Below the pieces are notes generated by a model. It had not been told where the DNA came from and did no database searches. It saw only the letters and a program-made list of their open reading frames with translations. Below are positions 1-6,608 of a stretch of 23,752 nucleotides of DNA, piece after piece. Source of the stretch: DASQUK01 sp035697145 (GTDB taxonomy: Bacteria > Actinomycetota > Acidimicrobiia > Acidimicrobiales > VFJN01); assembly GCA_035697145.1 (NCBI GenBank), contig DASSDL010000063.1, forward strand, positions 1-23,752. The letters run 5' to 3'. The stretch's first letter is position 1; each line of letters begins with the position of its first letter. The position numbers and the translations under genes are program-made.

Positions 1-545
1 AGACTGGATCATCGTCGGCGAGGATAGAGCTAGTCAGAGCAGCGATCTGTGCCGCTTTGAGTCCGGTCAGGAACGTCGCCGCGTATTCCGGCTCGATTAC
101 CTTGACCTCAGGAATTCCCGCAAATGCCGCCTCCACAGAGCGGATTTGCGTCGCTCTGGTGAGCGGATCCCAGAAAAGGACTATGTAGTAGTCCCGAGCA
201 GACGGTCGCCGTACCGCGCTCGCGCATAAACCCATTGGGCTTTCAACTTCTCGTAGACGCCAGCTACCGCTTCGACATTGGATTTCACCTGGAATCCAAG
301 GTATCCCGTGTTCGACCCGTCGTTGAGTACTACTAGGACATCGATGCCAGAGTCACTCGGCCCTGAATGTCGTAAACAACACTGTGTTGGCGCTGGAGCG
401 ATAGAAGTACATGCTCGCATCGTGTCTTGAGCATTGGGCACAAGTCACTATTGTGTGAAAGGCCAGCCAGTTGGCGCGCGTCCGCTATGGCTGCGCGTCG
501 CTGCTGCACGAGTTCGAAGAACACCTTTCGGAACGGTGCGAACAT
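1..545 (-). pseudogene. PD-(D/E)XK nuclease-like protein, frameshifted and cut by the window edge
   Basis: A coding signal runs leftwards from an ATG at 545 to the window edge but changes frame twice. Part 1 (545 to about 364) ends in SVVYDIQG. Part 2 (about 361 to 206) continues as PSDSGIDVLVVL and contains GFQVKS. Part 3 (about 204 to 1) reads RDYYIVLFWDP and stays open to the edge. Each join is restored by adding one base in a short G/C run, at plus 361-363 and 204-205. The rebuilt protein is about 180 residues or more. The order helix with Glu, then GIDVLV, then FQVKS matches the E-D-(E/Q)xK core of the PD-(D/E)XK nuclease superfamily, as in DUF4365-like and Mrr-like proteins. Base composition is lower in GC than in the neighbours, hinting at acquired DNA. 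The indels could be true decay or assembly errors at a contig end. Family assignment comes from motifs only. Confidence 0.55.
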
Positions 546-701
546 CTCTGCAGGACTCTCGTCAGACCACTCGGAGAATCGCGCGACACCGTGGAGACGG
601 TCAGCCGCGTCTACGCTCACTGGCTCCGGGACGATCGGGACGTGCCGGCCGCCGTTCTCGACCGGGTGCTCGCTCCGGGGGGGCGCGCTACGGGAGCGTG
701 A
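546..701 (+). pseudogene. C-terminal remnant of a tyrosine recombinase (integrase)
   Basis: The frame ending at TGA 699-701 reads PLGESRDTVETVSRVYAHWL and then about 20 further residues with a DVPAAVLDRVL helix. This resembles the last segment of phage-type integrases: the LGHS motif, a T-V helix, the catalytic Tyr within a YAH motif, and a terminal helix. Here the His of LGH is replaced by Glu (LGES), and the catalytic domain with its Arg and HxxR box is absent upstream, so this could only be a dead fragment. The same frame is open back to about 459, but that part overlaps the nuclease-like gene on the other strand. It ends about 60 bp from the 3' end of rnpB, where an integrase of an RNA-gene-targeting island would be expected. 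The match is short, and a chance frame opposite the minus-strand ORF is the alternative. Confidence 0.4.
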
Positions 702-759
702 TGAGGCGTCGGATGCGGGGTCATGACGGGCTCCGCCCCTGGTCAAGGCCGGTTGTGAC

Positions 760-1123
<364 letters not shown>

Positions 1124-1132
1124 TCGCAATCC

Positions 1133-1138
1133 AGGTTA
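1133..1138 (-). promoter_or_regulatory. possible -10 box of rnpB
   Basis: On the minus strand TAACCT ends 9 nt before the first base of helix P1, which suits a start just ahead of the mature RNA. No convincing -35 hexamer is seen 16-18 nt upstream. Confidence 0.35.
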
Positions 1139-1169
1139 CCGGTCGCGGTCGCACCACACCCCGACCGGC

Positions 1170-1217
1170 CATGTATACGCCTTGACAGGTATATACGTGG
1201 ACTGGAATATTAGATGC
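1170..1217 (+). promoter_or_regulatory. promoter and possible ArsR operator
   Basis: A TTGACA (1182-1187) is followed 18 nt later by AATATT (1206-1211), a good SigA-like promoter only about 7 nt before the GTG start at 1218, so the message may be leaderless. GTATAC (1173-1178) and GTATATAC (1189-1196) form an imperfect inverted repeat around the -35 box. This is a plausible self-repression operator for the ArsR protein encoded next to it. Confidence 0.55.
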
Positions 1218-1580
1218 GTGCCCACAGACACGTTCGCGGTGCTGGCCGAGCCGACCCGGCGGCAGATCATCGATGAACTGTGCACGTCGGAGAGCAGCGT
1301 CGGCGATCTGGTCGAGGCGCTGTCGGTGAGCCAACCGACGATGTCAAAGCACCTGAAGGTGTTGCGGGACGCCGGCTTCGTGTCATGCCGGGTGGCGGCG
1401 CAGCGCCGCATCTACCGCATCGAGGCGCCGCCGTTCGAGCGGCTCGACGCGTGGCTCGAACCGTACCGGCGCCTCTGGACCCGACACCTCGACGCCCTCG
1501 AACGCCATCTCGACCGCAATCTCGACAGCCATCTCGACAGCCAGGACGCCACGCACGACGACAGTCAGGAGCAGCGATGA
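1218..1580 (+). CDS. ArsR-family transcriptional regulator
   Basis: A 120-residue winged-helix repressor that probably controls its own operon. It opens FAVLAEPTRRQIIDEL, continues through the recognition helix VSQPTMSKHLKVLRDAG, and has the wing at RRIYRI. The ELCVCDL metal-binding box of classical arsenic/zinc sensors is absent (ELCTSESSVGDLV here), so it belongs to the non-metal ArsR group usually paired with an SRPBCC protein, exactly what follows. The GTG at 1218 was chosen because the promoter leaves no room for a longer protein. The C-terminus carries a short repeat (RHLD, RNLD, SHLD) from a 12-bp tandem repeat at 1504-1539. The stop TGA overlaps the next ATG (ATGA), indicating translational coupling. 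The inducer is unknown. Confidence 0.9.
   Translation: MPTDTFAVLAEPTRRQIIDELCTSESSVGDLVEALSVSQPTMSKHLKVLRDAGFVSCRVAAQRRIYRIEAPPFERLDAWLEPYRRLWTRHLDALERHLDRNLDSHLDSQDATHDDSQEQR
1504..1539 (+). repeat. 12-bp tandem repeat in the ArsR coding tail
   Basis: Three units share the pattern GCmATCTCGACm (1504-1515, 1516-1527, 1528-1539), differing at one or two positions. They encode the tetrapeptide series around HLD. The period is a multiple of three, so unit loss or gain keeps the frame. Confidence 0.8.
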
Positions 1581-2134
1581 ACCGCACGACCTTCGAGCCC
1601 GGGCCACTGGCCCACATCGAGTGCCGCCCCAGCGACGATCGATGGACCCTCGTGTTCGTTCGTGACCTGCGGCATCCACCCGAAAAGGTGTGGGCGGCGC
1701 TGACCGACCCCGCCCAGCTCCGGGAGTGGTCGCCGTTCATCACCGACCGCGACCTCGGCCAGCCGGGAGAAGTGACGCTTACGATGATCGACGGCGATGT
1801 CGCCGAGGACCTGCCGGCCACCGTGACCCGATCCGAGCCGCCGGCGCTGCTGGAGTACACGTGGGGCAAGGACCTCTTGCGCTGGAAGTTGGCGCCCACG
1901 GAGCGGGGGACCCGCCTGACCCTGCAGCACACGATCGAGGACCGCGAATGGGTGCCCAAGGTGGCCGCCGGCTGGCACATCTGCCTGGTTGTCGCCGAGC
2001 TCCTGCTGGACGGGGCGCCAATCGGTCCCATCCGGGGCCAGGACGCCCGCAACTACGGGTGGGACGACCTCAACCAGGCGTACGCCGAGGCGCTGGGTCT
2101 CGCGGCCCCGGGATCGCCCGACGAGCAAACCTGA
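1577..2134 (+). CDS. SRPBCC/AHSA1-domain protein
   Basis: A 185-residue START-like (SRPBCC) fold protein of the activator-of-Hsp90-ATPase-1-like group. The typical opening strand and helix (FVRDLRHPPEKVWAALTDP, then LREWSPF) are clear, followed by WGKDLLRWKL and TRLTLQHTI, the usual C-terminal strands. These domains form a deep hydrophobic pocket for small ligands; the ligand here is unknown. It starts with the ATG that overlaps the ArsR stop, so the two are surely co-translated. ArsR plus AHSA1-like pairs recur in actinobacteria, often as stress or ligand-sensing units. Its stop lies 5 bp from the convergent YceI gene. Confidence 0.88.
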   Translation: MNRTTFEPGPLAHIECRPSDDRWTLVFVRDLRHPPEKVWAALTDPAQLREWSPFITDRDLGQPGEVTLTMIDGDVAEDLPATVTRSEPPALLEYTWGKDLLRWKLAPTERGTRLTLQHTIEDREWVPKVAAGWHICLVVAELLLDGAPIGPIRGQDARNYGWDDLNQAYAEALGLAAPGSPDEQT

Positions 2135-2139
2135 GCCGA

Positions 2140-2895
2140 TCAGCCCCGCGAGAAGAAGAGCTGGAACTCGAAAGTGCCGTCGTCGGAGATGGAGAGCACC
2201 GAGAATCCCGTGGGTGGGTCGATCCCGTAGTCGGCCAAAGCGACCGGGGCGCTGCCCACGATCACGGCAGCGTCGCCCTGCAGCTCCGCCTGTAGCTCGA
2301 CGGTGGTCTCGTTGGTGACGCCATGGATCGTGAGCTCGCCGGTCGCCGACACCGTGGCCCGCTCGCCGTCGGCCAGTCCGGCCGGCAGGGCCACCGGGTC
2401 CGTGAGCCTGAAGGTGGCGGTGGGGAACCGGTCGGATTCCAGGCCCCGAGTCCGCAGGGCGCCGTCGCGCCGGTCGCTGTCGCTGTCGAGGCTCGTCAGG
2501 TCGACCTCGACATCGACGGCCGTCACCTCGTCGTCGGCCACGGTCATGTTCCCGGTCACGTCGGGGGTGCGGCCGACGGCGGTGTTGGTGCCGATGCTGG
2601 CCAGCTCCTCGTCGAAGCGATAGCCGGCCCAGGTGCTGGTGAAATCGGCGAACGAGCCGACGCCCTGGTCGACGGTCCACGTGCCGTCGACGCCGGTATC
2701 CCCGGCGGTCCCGTCGGAGGATGCGTCCCCGGTCCCGGGCGTGGCCGCCTCGTCGAGGGTCTCACCGGCGGCGTCGATGTCGGCCTCTGGCGGCGCGTCG
2801 TCGCGCACCAGGAACCACCAGCCGGCGAACGCCGCCGCCCCCAGCACCACGACGGCTCCGGCCGCCACCCCGATCGTCCGGCGCGATCGTGCCAT
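2140..2895 (-). CDS. YceI-family protein with N-terminal membrane anchor
   Basis: A 251-residue protein. Residues about 7-29 form an uncleaved-looking membrane segment after a basic start (MARSRRT). An acidic linker rich in Asp, Gly and Thr (about 33-70) is followed by a YceI domain. Typical strands are visible: GTWTVDQG, FADFTSTWAGYRF, ALRTRGLESDRFPTATFRLT, GELTIHGVT, and the end FEFQLFFSRG. YceI proteins are lipocalin-like barrels that bind isoprenoid or other long lipids, outside the membrane in this topology. A Shine-Dalgarno-like AAGGGTGG stands about 6 nt before the ATG at 2895. The gene follows the FGGY kinase stop by 19 bp and probably shares its transcript, which suits a lipid-related role for the cluster. 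No lipobox Cys is present. Confidence 0.88.
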   Translation of the reverse strand: MARSRRTIGVAAGAVVVLGAAAFAGWWFLVRDDAPPEADIDAAGETLDEAATPGTGDASSDGTAGDTGVDGTWTVDQGVGSFADFTSTWAGYRFDEELASIGTNTAVGRTPDVTGNMTVADDEVTAVDVEVDLTSLDSDSDRRDGALRTRGLESDRFPTATFRLTDPVALPAGLADGERATVSATGELTIHGVTNETTVELQAELQGDAAVIVGSAPVALADYGIDPPTGFSVLSISDDGTFEFQLFFSRG

Positions 2896-2914
2896 TCTGA
2901 TCCACCCTTCGGCG

Positions 2915-4372
2915 CTAGAAGCTGATGGCGCTGAGATCGGGCTCCCAGCCCGCGGCGCGTTCCACAGCTTCGCGCCACCGCGCCCGATCGAGATCGCGTG
3001 CCGGCTCCACCACCGCGGCCGGATGCCAGCCGGCGGCGATGTCGTCCCACCCCGACCACGTGCCGACCGCGAGCCCGGCCAGGTATCCGGCACCCAAGGT
3101 CGTGGCTTCGCGCTCGGGTGACACCTCCACCGGCCGGCTGGTGGTGTCGGCCAGCGCCTGGACGAAGGTGGGATTGGCGCTCATCCCGCCGTCCACCCGG
3201 AGGCGGGGGATCGCCAGCCCCGTGTCGGACTCGGTGGCCTCGACCAGGTCTGCACCCCGGTGGGCCACGCCCTCCAGTACCGCCCGCACGACCTCGCAGC
3301 GGCCGGTGCCCCGTGTGATGCCGAGCAGGGTGCCGCGGGCGCCGTAGTCCCAGCGCGGCGTTCCCAGCCCGAGCAACGCCGGCACGTACATCACGCCGTC
3401 CGCCGTCGCGCAGGCGGCGGCGACGTCGTGAGACTCCCCGGCGGTGGCGATGAGCCCGAGATCGTCGCGGAGCCACTCCACGTTGGTCCCGGCGGCCAGC
3501 ATCACGGCTTCGACGCCCCACGCCAGCTTGCCAGCGCGGCGCCAGGCGACGATCGGGAACGTTCCCTGCTCGCCCTGCCGCTCGAACGCCGGCCGGTGGG
3601 GGCCGACGCACACATCGAGCATCCCGCCGGTCCCGAAGGTGATCTTGGCCAAGCCGGGCTGCACGCAGCCCTGGCCGACGAGCGACGCCTGCTGGTCACC
3701 AACCAGGGCCGCCAGGGGCGGGGCGCCGGGAAGTGCACGGGCGAGCCCAATGATCCCCGAGGTGTCGACCAGTGCCGGCAGCACCGACTCGGGCACCCGC
3801 AGGGCCTCCAGCACCGTCGGATTCCAGGCCGACGCGTCGCCCCTCACGAGCCCGGTCACGGCGGCGTTCGAGAGGTCGGTGACGTGGAGCTCGCCCTCGG
3901 TCAGGTGCCAGGCGATCCAGGTGTCGACCGTCCCGAAGCACAGGTCGCGCTTGCGCTCGGGATCGGCCTGGTCGAGCAGGTGCGCCAGCTTCGTGGCGGA
4001 CTCGTTGGGTGCGAACCGCAGGCCCTGGGCCTGCCAGACCAGGCATGCGCCGACCGTGCGGAGGTCCTGCCAGCCGAGCCCGGGACCGACCGGCTTGCCC
4101 GTGGCCCGCTCCCACACGACGGTGGACGCTCGCTGGTTGCTCACGCCCACGGCCGCCACCGGTCCGCCCTCGGCCAGCACCGTCCGGGCCACGTCGAGGG
4201 CGGCGTCGGCCATCGCCGAGGCGTCGAACTCCACCAGGCCAGGCGCCGGAGACGACGGAAGGATCTGCCGGTATTGGACCGCACCGACGGTGGCGTCGGG
4301 CCGCACGACTGCGCCCCGGACCCCGGACGTGCCGACGTCCACGACGAGGATCGATCCGTCACGCTCGGTCAT
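2915..4372 (-). CDS. FGGY-family carbohydrate kinase, glycerol-kinase-like
   Basis: A 485-residue ATP-dependent sugar/polyol kinase with the two actin-like domains of the FGGY family. Motifs: phosphate loop DVGTSGVRGAVV at the N-terminus, GVSNQR, GWQDLRT, FGTVDTWIAWHLT, GDQQASLVGQG with the catalytic Asp, ITFGTGGMLDV, and VDGGMSANPTFVQALAD. The overall pattern is closest to glycerol kinase (GlpK, about 500 residues). However, NQRET of GlpK is NQRAS here, and the substrate Tyr before the TK motif is not evident (ESATK), so two of the usual glycerol contacts appear changed. The substrate may be glycerol, dihydroxyacetone or another polyol. The AGPS-like gene lies 6 bp upstream and glpD is in the same run, so the product is likely a triose-phosphate-type compound. 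Kinase family sure, substrate not. Confidence 0.9.
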   Translation of the reverse strand: MTERDGSILVVDVGTSGVRGAVVRPDATVGAVQYRQILPSSPAPGLVEFDASAMADAALDVARTVLAEGGPVAAVGVSNQRASTVVWERATGKPVGPGLGWQDLRTVGACLVWQAQGLRFAPNESATKLAHLLDQADPERKRDLCFGTVDTWIAWHLTEGELHVTDLSNAAVTGLVRGDASAWNPTVLEALRVPESVLPALVDTSGIIGLARALPGAPPLAALVGDQQASLVGQGCVQPGLAKITFGTGGMLDVCVGPHRPAFERQGEQGTFPIVAWRRAGKLAWGVEAVMLAAGTNVEWLRDDLGLIATAGESHDVAAACATADGVMYVPALLGLGTPRWDYGARGTLLGITRGTGRCEVVRAVLEGVAHRGADLVEATESDTGLAIPRLRVDGGMSANPTFVQALADTTSRPVEVSPEREATTLGAGYLAGLAVGTWSGWDDIAAGWHPAAVVEPARDLDRARWREAVERAAGWEPDLSAISF

Positions 4373-4378
4373 TGGCCC

Positions 4379-5911
4379 TCACCAGTTCTCGACGCCGCCG
4401 AACGGGCACGGCAACCCCAACTTCCCCGGGTTGAGGATGCCCCGCGGATCGAGCGCGCGCTTGGTCGCGTCCAGGACGTCGAGCGCCGGCCCCAGCGCCT
4501 CGGCCATGAACCGCGCCCGGTTGAGCCCCACGCCGTGGTGGTGGCTCAGGGCGCCGCCGTGCGCCAGGACCGTGCGCTGGCCGACGTCCCACAGCGTCCG
4601 GTAGTAAGCGTCACGCCGCTCGGCATCCACCTGGCCGGCGAACGTGAAGTAGAGGCAGCCACCGGATGGGTAGCTGTGCGACTGGTGGGCCGAGGCGGCG
4701 ATGGTGCCCTCGACCGCCAGCAGGGTGTCCAGCGTGGCGCGGTAGACCCTCGGCAGGGCCGACCACGAGGCCGAGACCTCCATGGTGTCGACCGTGAACC
4801 CCTTGCTGGTCAGCGCCTCCAGCGCCGCCACCTCGTTGCGGTGCGCCAGCCACTGCTCCACGTAGGCGGGGTCGGCGCGCCGGGCGGGAGGGGTGCCCCG
4901 GACGCATTCCTCGGCCACCACCTCCATCACCGTGTCGACCAGGTCGGGGTCGCCCTCGTCGAGGACGAGGAGCAGTGCCCTGCCACCCGTCTGGTAAGTG
5001 CGGTCTGCCTCGGTGGCGTCGTACAGGCGCAGCATCGCGGGCGTGGCGCCCCGGTGGACGATGCGCCGCATGGTGTCCAGGCCGTCCTCGAACGACGCCA
5101 GCAGCCAGGCGCTGCGCCGCTCGTGGCGGGGCGCCGGATGCAGCTGCAGGCGGGCGCCGGTGATGACGCCGAGGGTGCCCTCGCTGCCCACGAACAGCTG
5201 CGTCAGGTCGGGCCCGACCGCGGCCCGGGGCCAGCCCCCCGTGGTGATGCGGCGCCCGTCGGCCAGCGCCACGTCGAGGCCCAGCACGATGTCCTCGATC
5301 TTGCCGTAGCGCCCGGAGAGCTGTCCGGCCGAGCGGCACGCCAGCCATCCGCCCACAGTCGACAGGGAGACGGACTGGGGCCAGTGGCCGAGCGTGACGC
5401 CGTGGTCGGCGCGCAGGTCACGCTCGAGCAGATCGCCGAAGGTTCCCGGACGGACATCGAGGATCAGCGACGTGGCGTCGATGTCGACGATGCCGGACAG
5501 GGCGGTGAGGTCGAGGACGACCCCGCCGTGCACCGGTACCGACGCGCCGCACACGCCGCTGCGGCCGCCGGCGGCGGTCACCGGCACCTCGGCCTCGTTG
5601 CAGACTGCGAGCACGGCGGCGACCTGATCTGCGTCGGTGGGCCGGGCGACGGCACTCGCGAGGCCGGCAACCTGTCCCTCGGTCGCCCACGCCATCGCCA
5701 GCGGCCACCAGTCGCGGCTCGCCTCCGCCAGCGCGGACCGGTCGGTGGTCACCTCGGCGCCCGCGCCCCGCAGGCGCTCGATCACGCCCTCGGGCACGTC
5801 GATCCGGTGGGTGGCGAGACGCGGAGTGGCGCCGCCGGCGCCGCCGGCGATGGCGATCGGCGGTGTCGGCGCGCCCGGTCCGGCCGGGGGGAGGGAATGG
5901 GGCGTGCTCAT
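4379..5911 (-). CDS. FAD-binding oxidoreductase, alkyldihydroxyacetonephosphate synthase-like
   Basis: A 510-residue flavoprotein of the VAO/PCMH family. After a Pro-rich start it has the FAD domain (PTDADQVAAVLAVC, then AAGGRSGVCGA and GHWPQSVSLSTVGGW, then GRYGKIEDIVLGLDVAL and VGSEGTLGVIT) and the FAD-linked oxidase C-terminal domain. SHHHGVG near the end is the His triad typical of alkyl-DHAP synthase (AGPS), and it closes with LDPRGILNPGKLG. AGPS swaps the acyl chain of acyl-DHAP for a fatty alcohol in ether-lipid synthesis; bacterial relatives can instead be lactate or glycolate type oxidases. The ATG at 5911 was chosen because the longer frame upstream overlaps the MDMPI-like gene and lacks family-like sequence. 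It lies 28 bp after that gene and 6 bp before the kinase. Confidence 0.87.
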   Translation of the reverse strand: MSTPHSLPPAGPGAPTPPIAIAGGAGGATPRLATHRIDVPEGVIERLRGAGAEVTTDRSALAEASRDWWPLAMAWATEGQVAGLASAVARPTDADQVAAVLAVCNEAEVPVTAAGGRSGVCGASVPVHGGVVLDLTALSGIVDIDATSLILDVRPGTFGDLLERDLRADHGVTLGHWPQSVSLSTVGGWLACRSAGQLSGRYGKIEDIVLGLDVALADGRRITTGGWPRAAVGPDLTQLFVGSEGTLGVITGARLQLHPAPRHERRSAWLLASFEDGLDTMRRIVHRGATPAMLRLYDATEADRTYQTGGRALLLVLDEGDPDLVDTVMEVVAEECVRGTPPARRADPAYVEQWLAHRNEVAALEALTSKGFTVDTMEVSASWSALPRVYRATLDTLLAVEGTIAASAHQSHSYPSGGCLYFTFAGQVDAERRDAYYRTLWDVGQRTVLAHGGALSHHHGVGLNRARFMAEALGPALDVLDATKRALDPRGILNPGKLGLPCPFGGVENW

Positions 5912-5939
5912 GCCCGCGGGCCGTGGATCATGGGTGTGC

Positions 5940-6608
5940 CTACCACGCGGGCAGCTCGGGCGGAGCGTCGGCGCGGCCCACGAGCCAGGCGAGCAGCACG
6001 GCCCGGTCGGCCGGCGACAGCCGGTCCGGGAGCTGGGCCAGGGCCCGGGGCAGCTCCAGCTCGACGTAGGCCTCGGGCCAGTCCGCCGGCTCCGGGCCCA
6101 GACCCAGGTCGACCCGGTGGATCTCGACCTCGCGCCAGCGCCTGGCCGGCAGCTCGGCGCACGGGCACAGCTCCCCGTTGCCCATGCGCCCGTGCCCGCT
6201 CGTCCACACGTCGGGGGGGACCCGGCGCCAGGTGGCGTCGAGATCGTCGATGGCCCGGCCCAGGTCGGCGACCAGCTCGGCAGCCGGGCGCCCGGCACCG
6301 GCCGCGATGTCGCCCGCCCGACCGTCGAGGCCACCCTCGTACTGGTCGGCGACCCTGCCCGCCATCGCCCCCTCCAGCATGCGGATGTGGGAGTCGGCGT
6401 TACGGGCCAGGTGGGTCACGACGTGGCCGACGGTCCAGTCCGGGAGCCTGCTGGGTCGGCGGGCGGTCGCGTCGTCGAGCCCGTCGAGCGTCTCCAGCAG
6501 CCGGCTGCTCGCGCCGCGGCAGGCGTCCAGCGCCCGGGCGGTGGCGGACGGCAACGCTGTGAACCGGTCTGCGTCGCGCCGAGCCTCGGCGTCGGGCGGT
6601 GCCATCAT
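5940..6608 (-). CDS. maleylpyruvate isomerase (MDMPI)/DinB-like mycothiol-dependent protein
   Basis: A 222-residue four-helix DinB-like protein. LPDWTVGHVVTHLARN (about 56-70) and RWREVEIHRVDLGLG (about 157-171) match the two metal-binding helices of mycothiol-dependent maleylpyruvate isomerase. The likely ligands are His66 and the E-x3-H pair Glu160/His164, which correspond in spacing to His52, Glu144 and His148 of the Corynebacterium enzyme. Mycothiol as the thiol partner fits an actinobacterium. The substrate is unknown; proximity to glpD and the AGPS-like gene does not point to maleylpyruvate. Two consecutive ATGs overlap the glpD stop (ATGATGA), showing tight coupling. Whether the first or second ATG is used cannot be settled. 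Confidence 0.86.
   Translation of the reverse strand: MMAPPDAEARRDADRFTALPSATARALDACRGASSRLLETLDGLDDATARRPSRLPDWTVGHVVTHLARNADSHIRMLEGAMAGRVADQYEGGLDGRAGDIAAGAGRPAAELVADLGRAIDDLDATWRRVPPDVWTSGHGRMGNGELCPCAELPARRWREVEIHRVDLGLGPEPADWPEAYVELELPRALAQLPDRLSPADRAVLLAWLVGRADAPPELPAW

Noticed and set aside
181..441. Programmed frameshifting as an explanation for the split nuclease-like gene
   Set aside because: Two shifts in one short gene without slippery heptamers or downstream structure make mutation or sequencing error more likely.
3260..6562. An 1100-codon open frame on the plus strand
   Set aside because: It is antisense to the kinase and AGPS-like genes. Its residues are low-complexity (Gly, Arg, Pro, His) with no domain, as expected opposite GC-rich genes.
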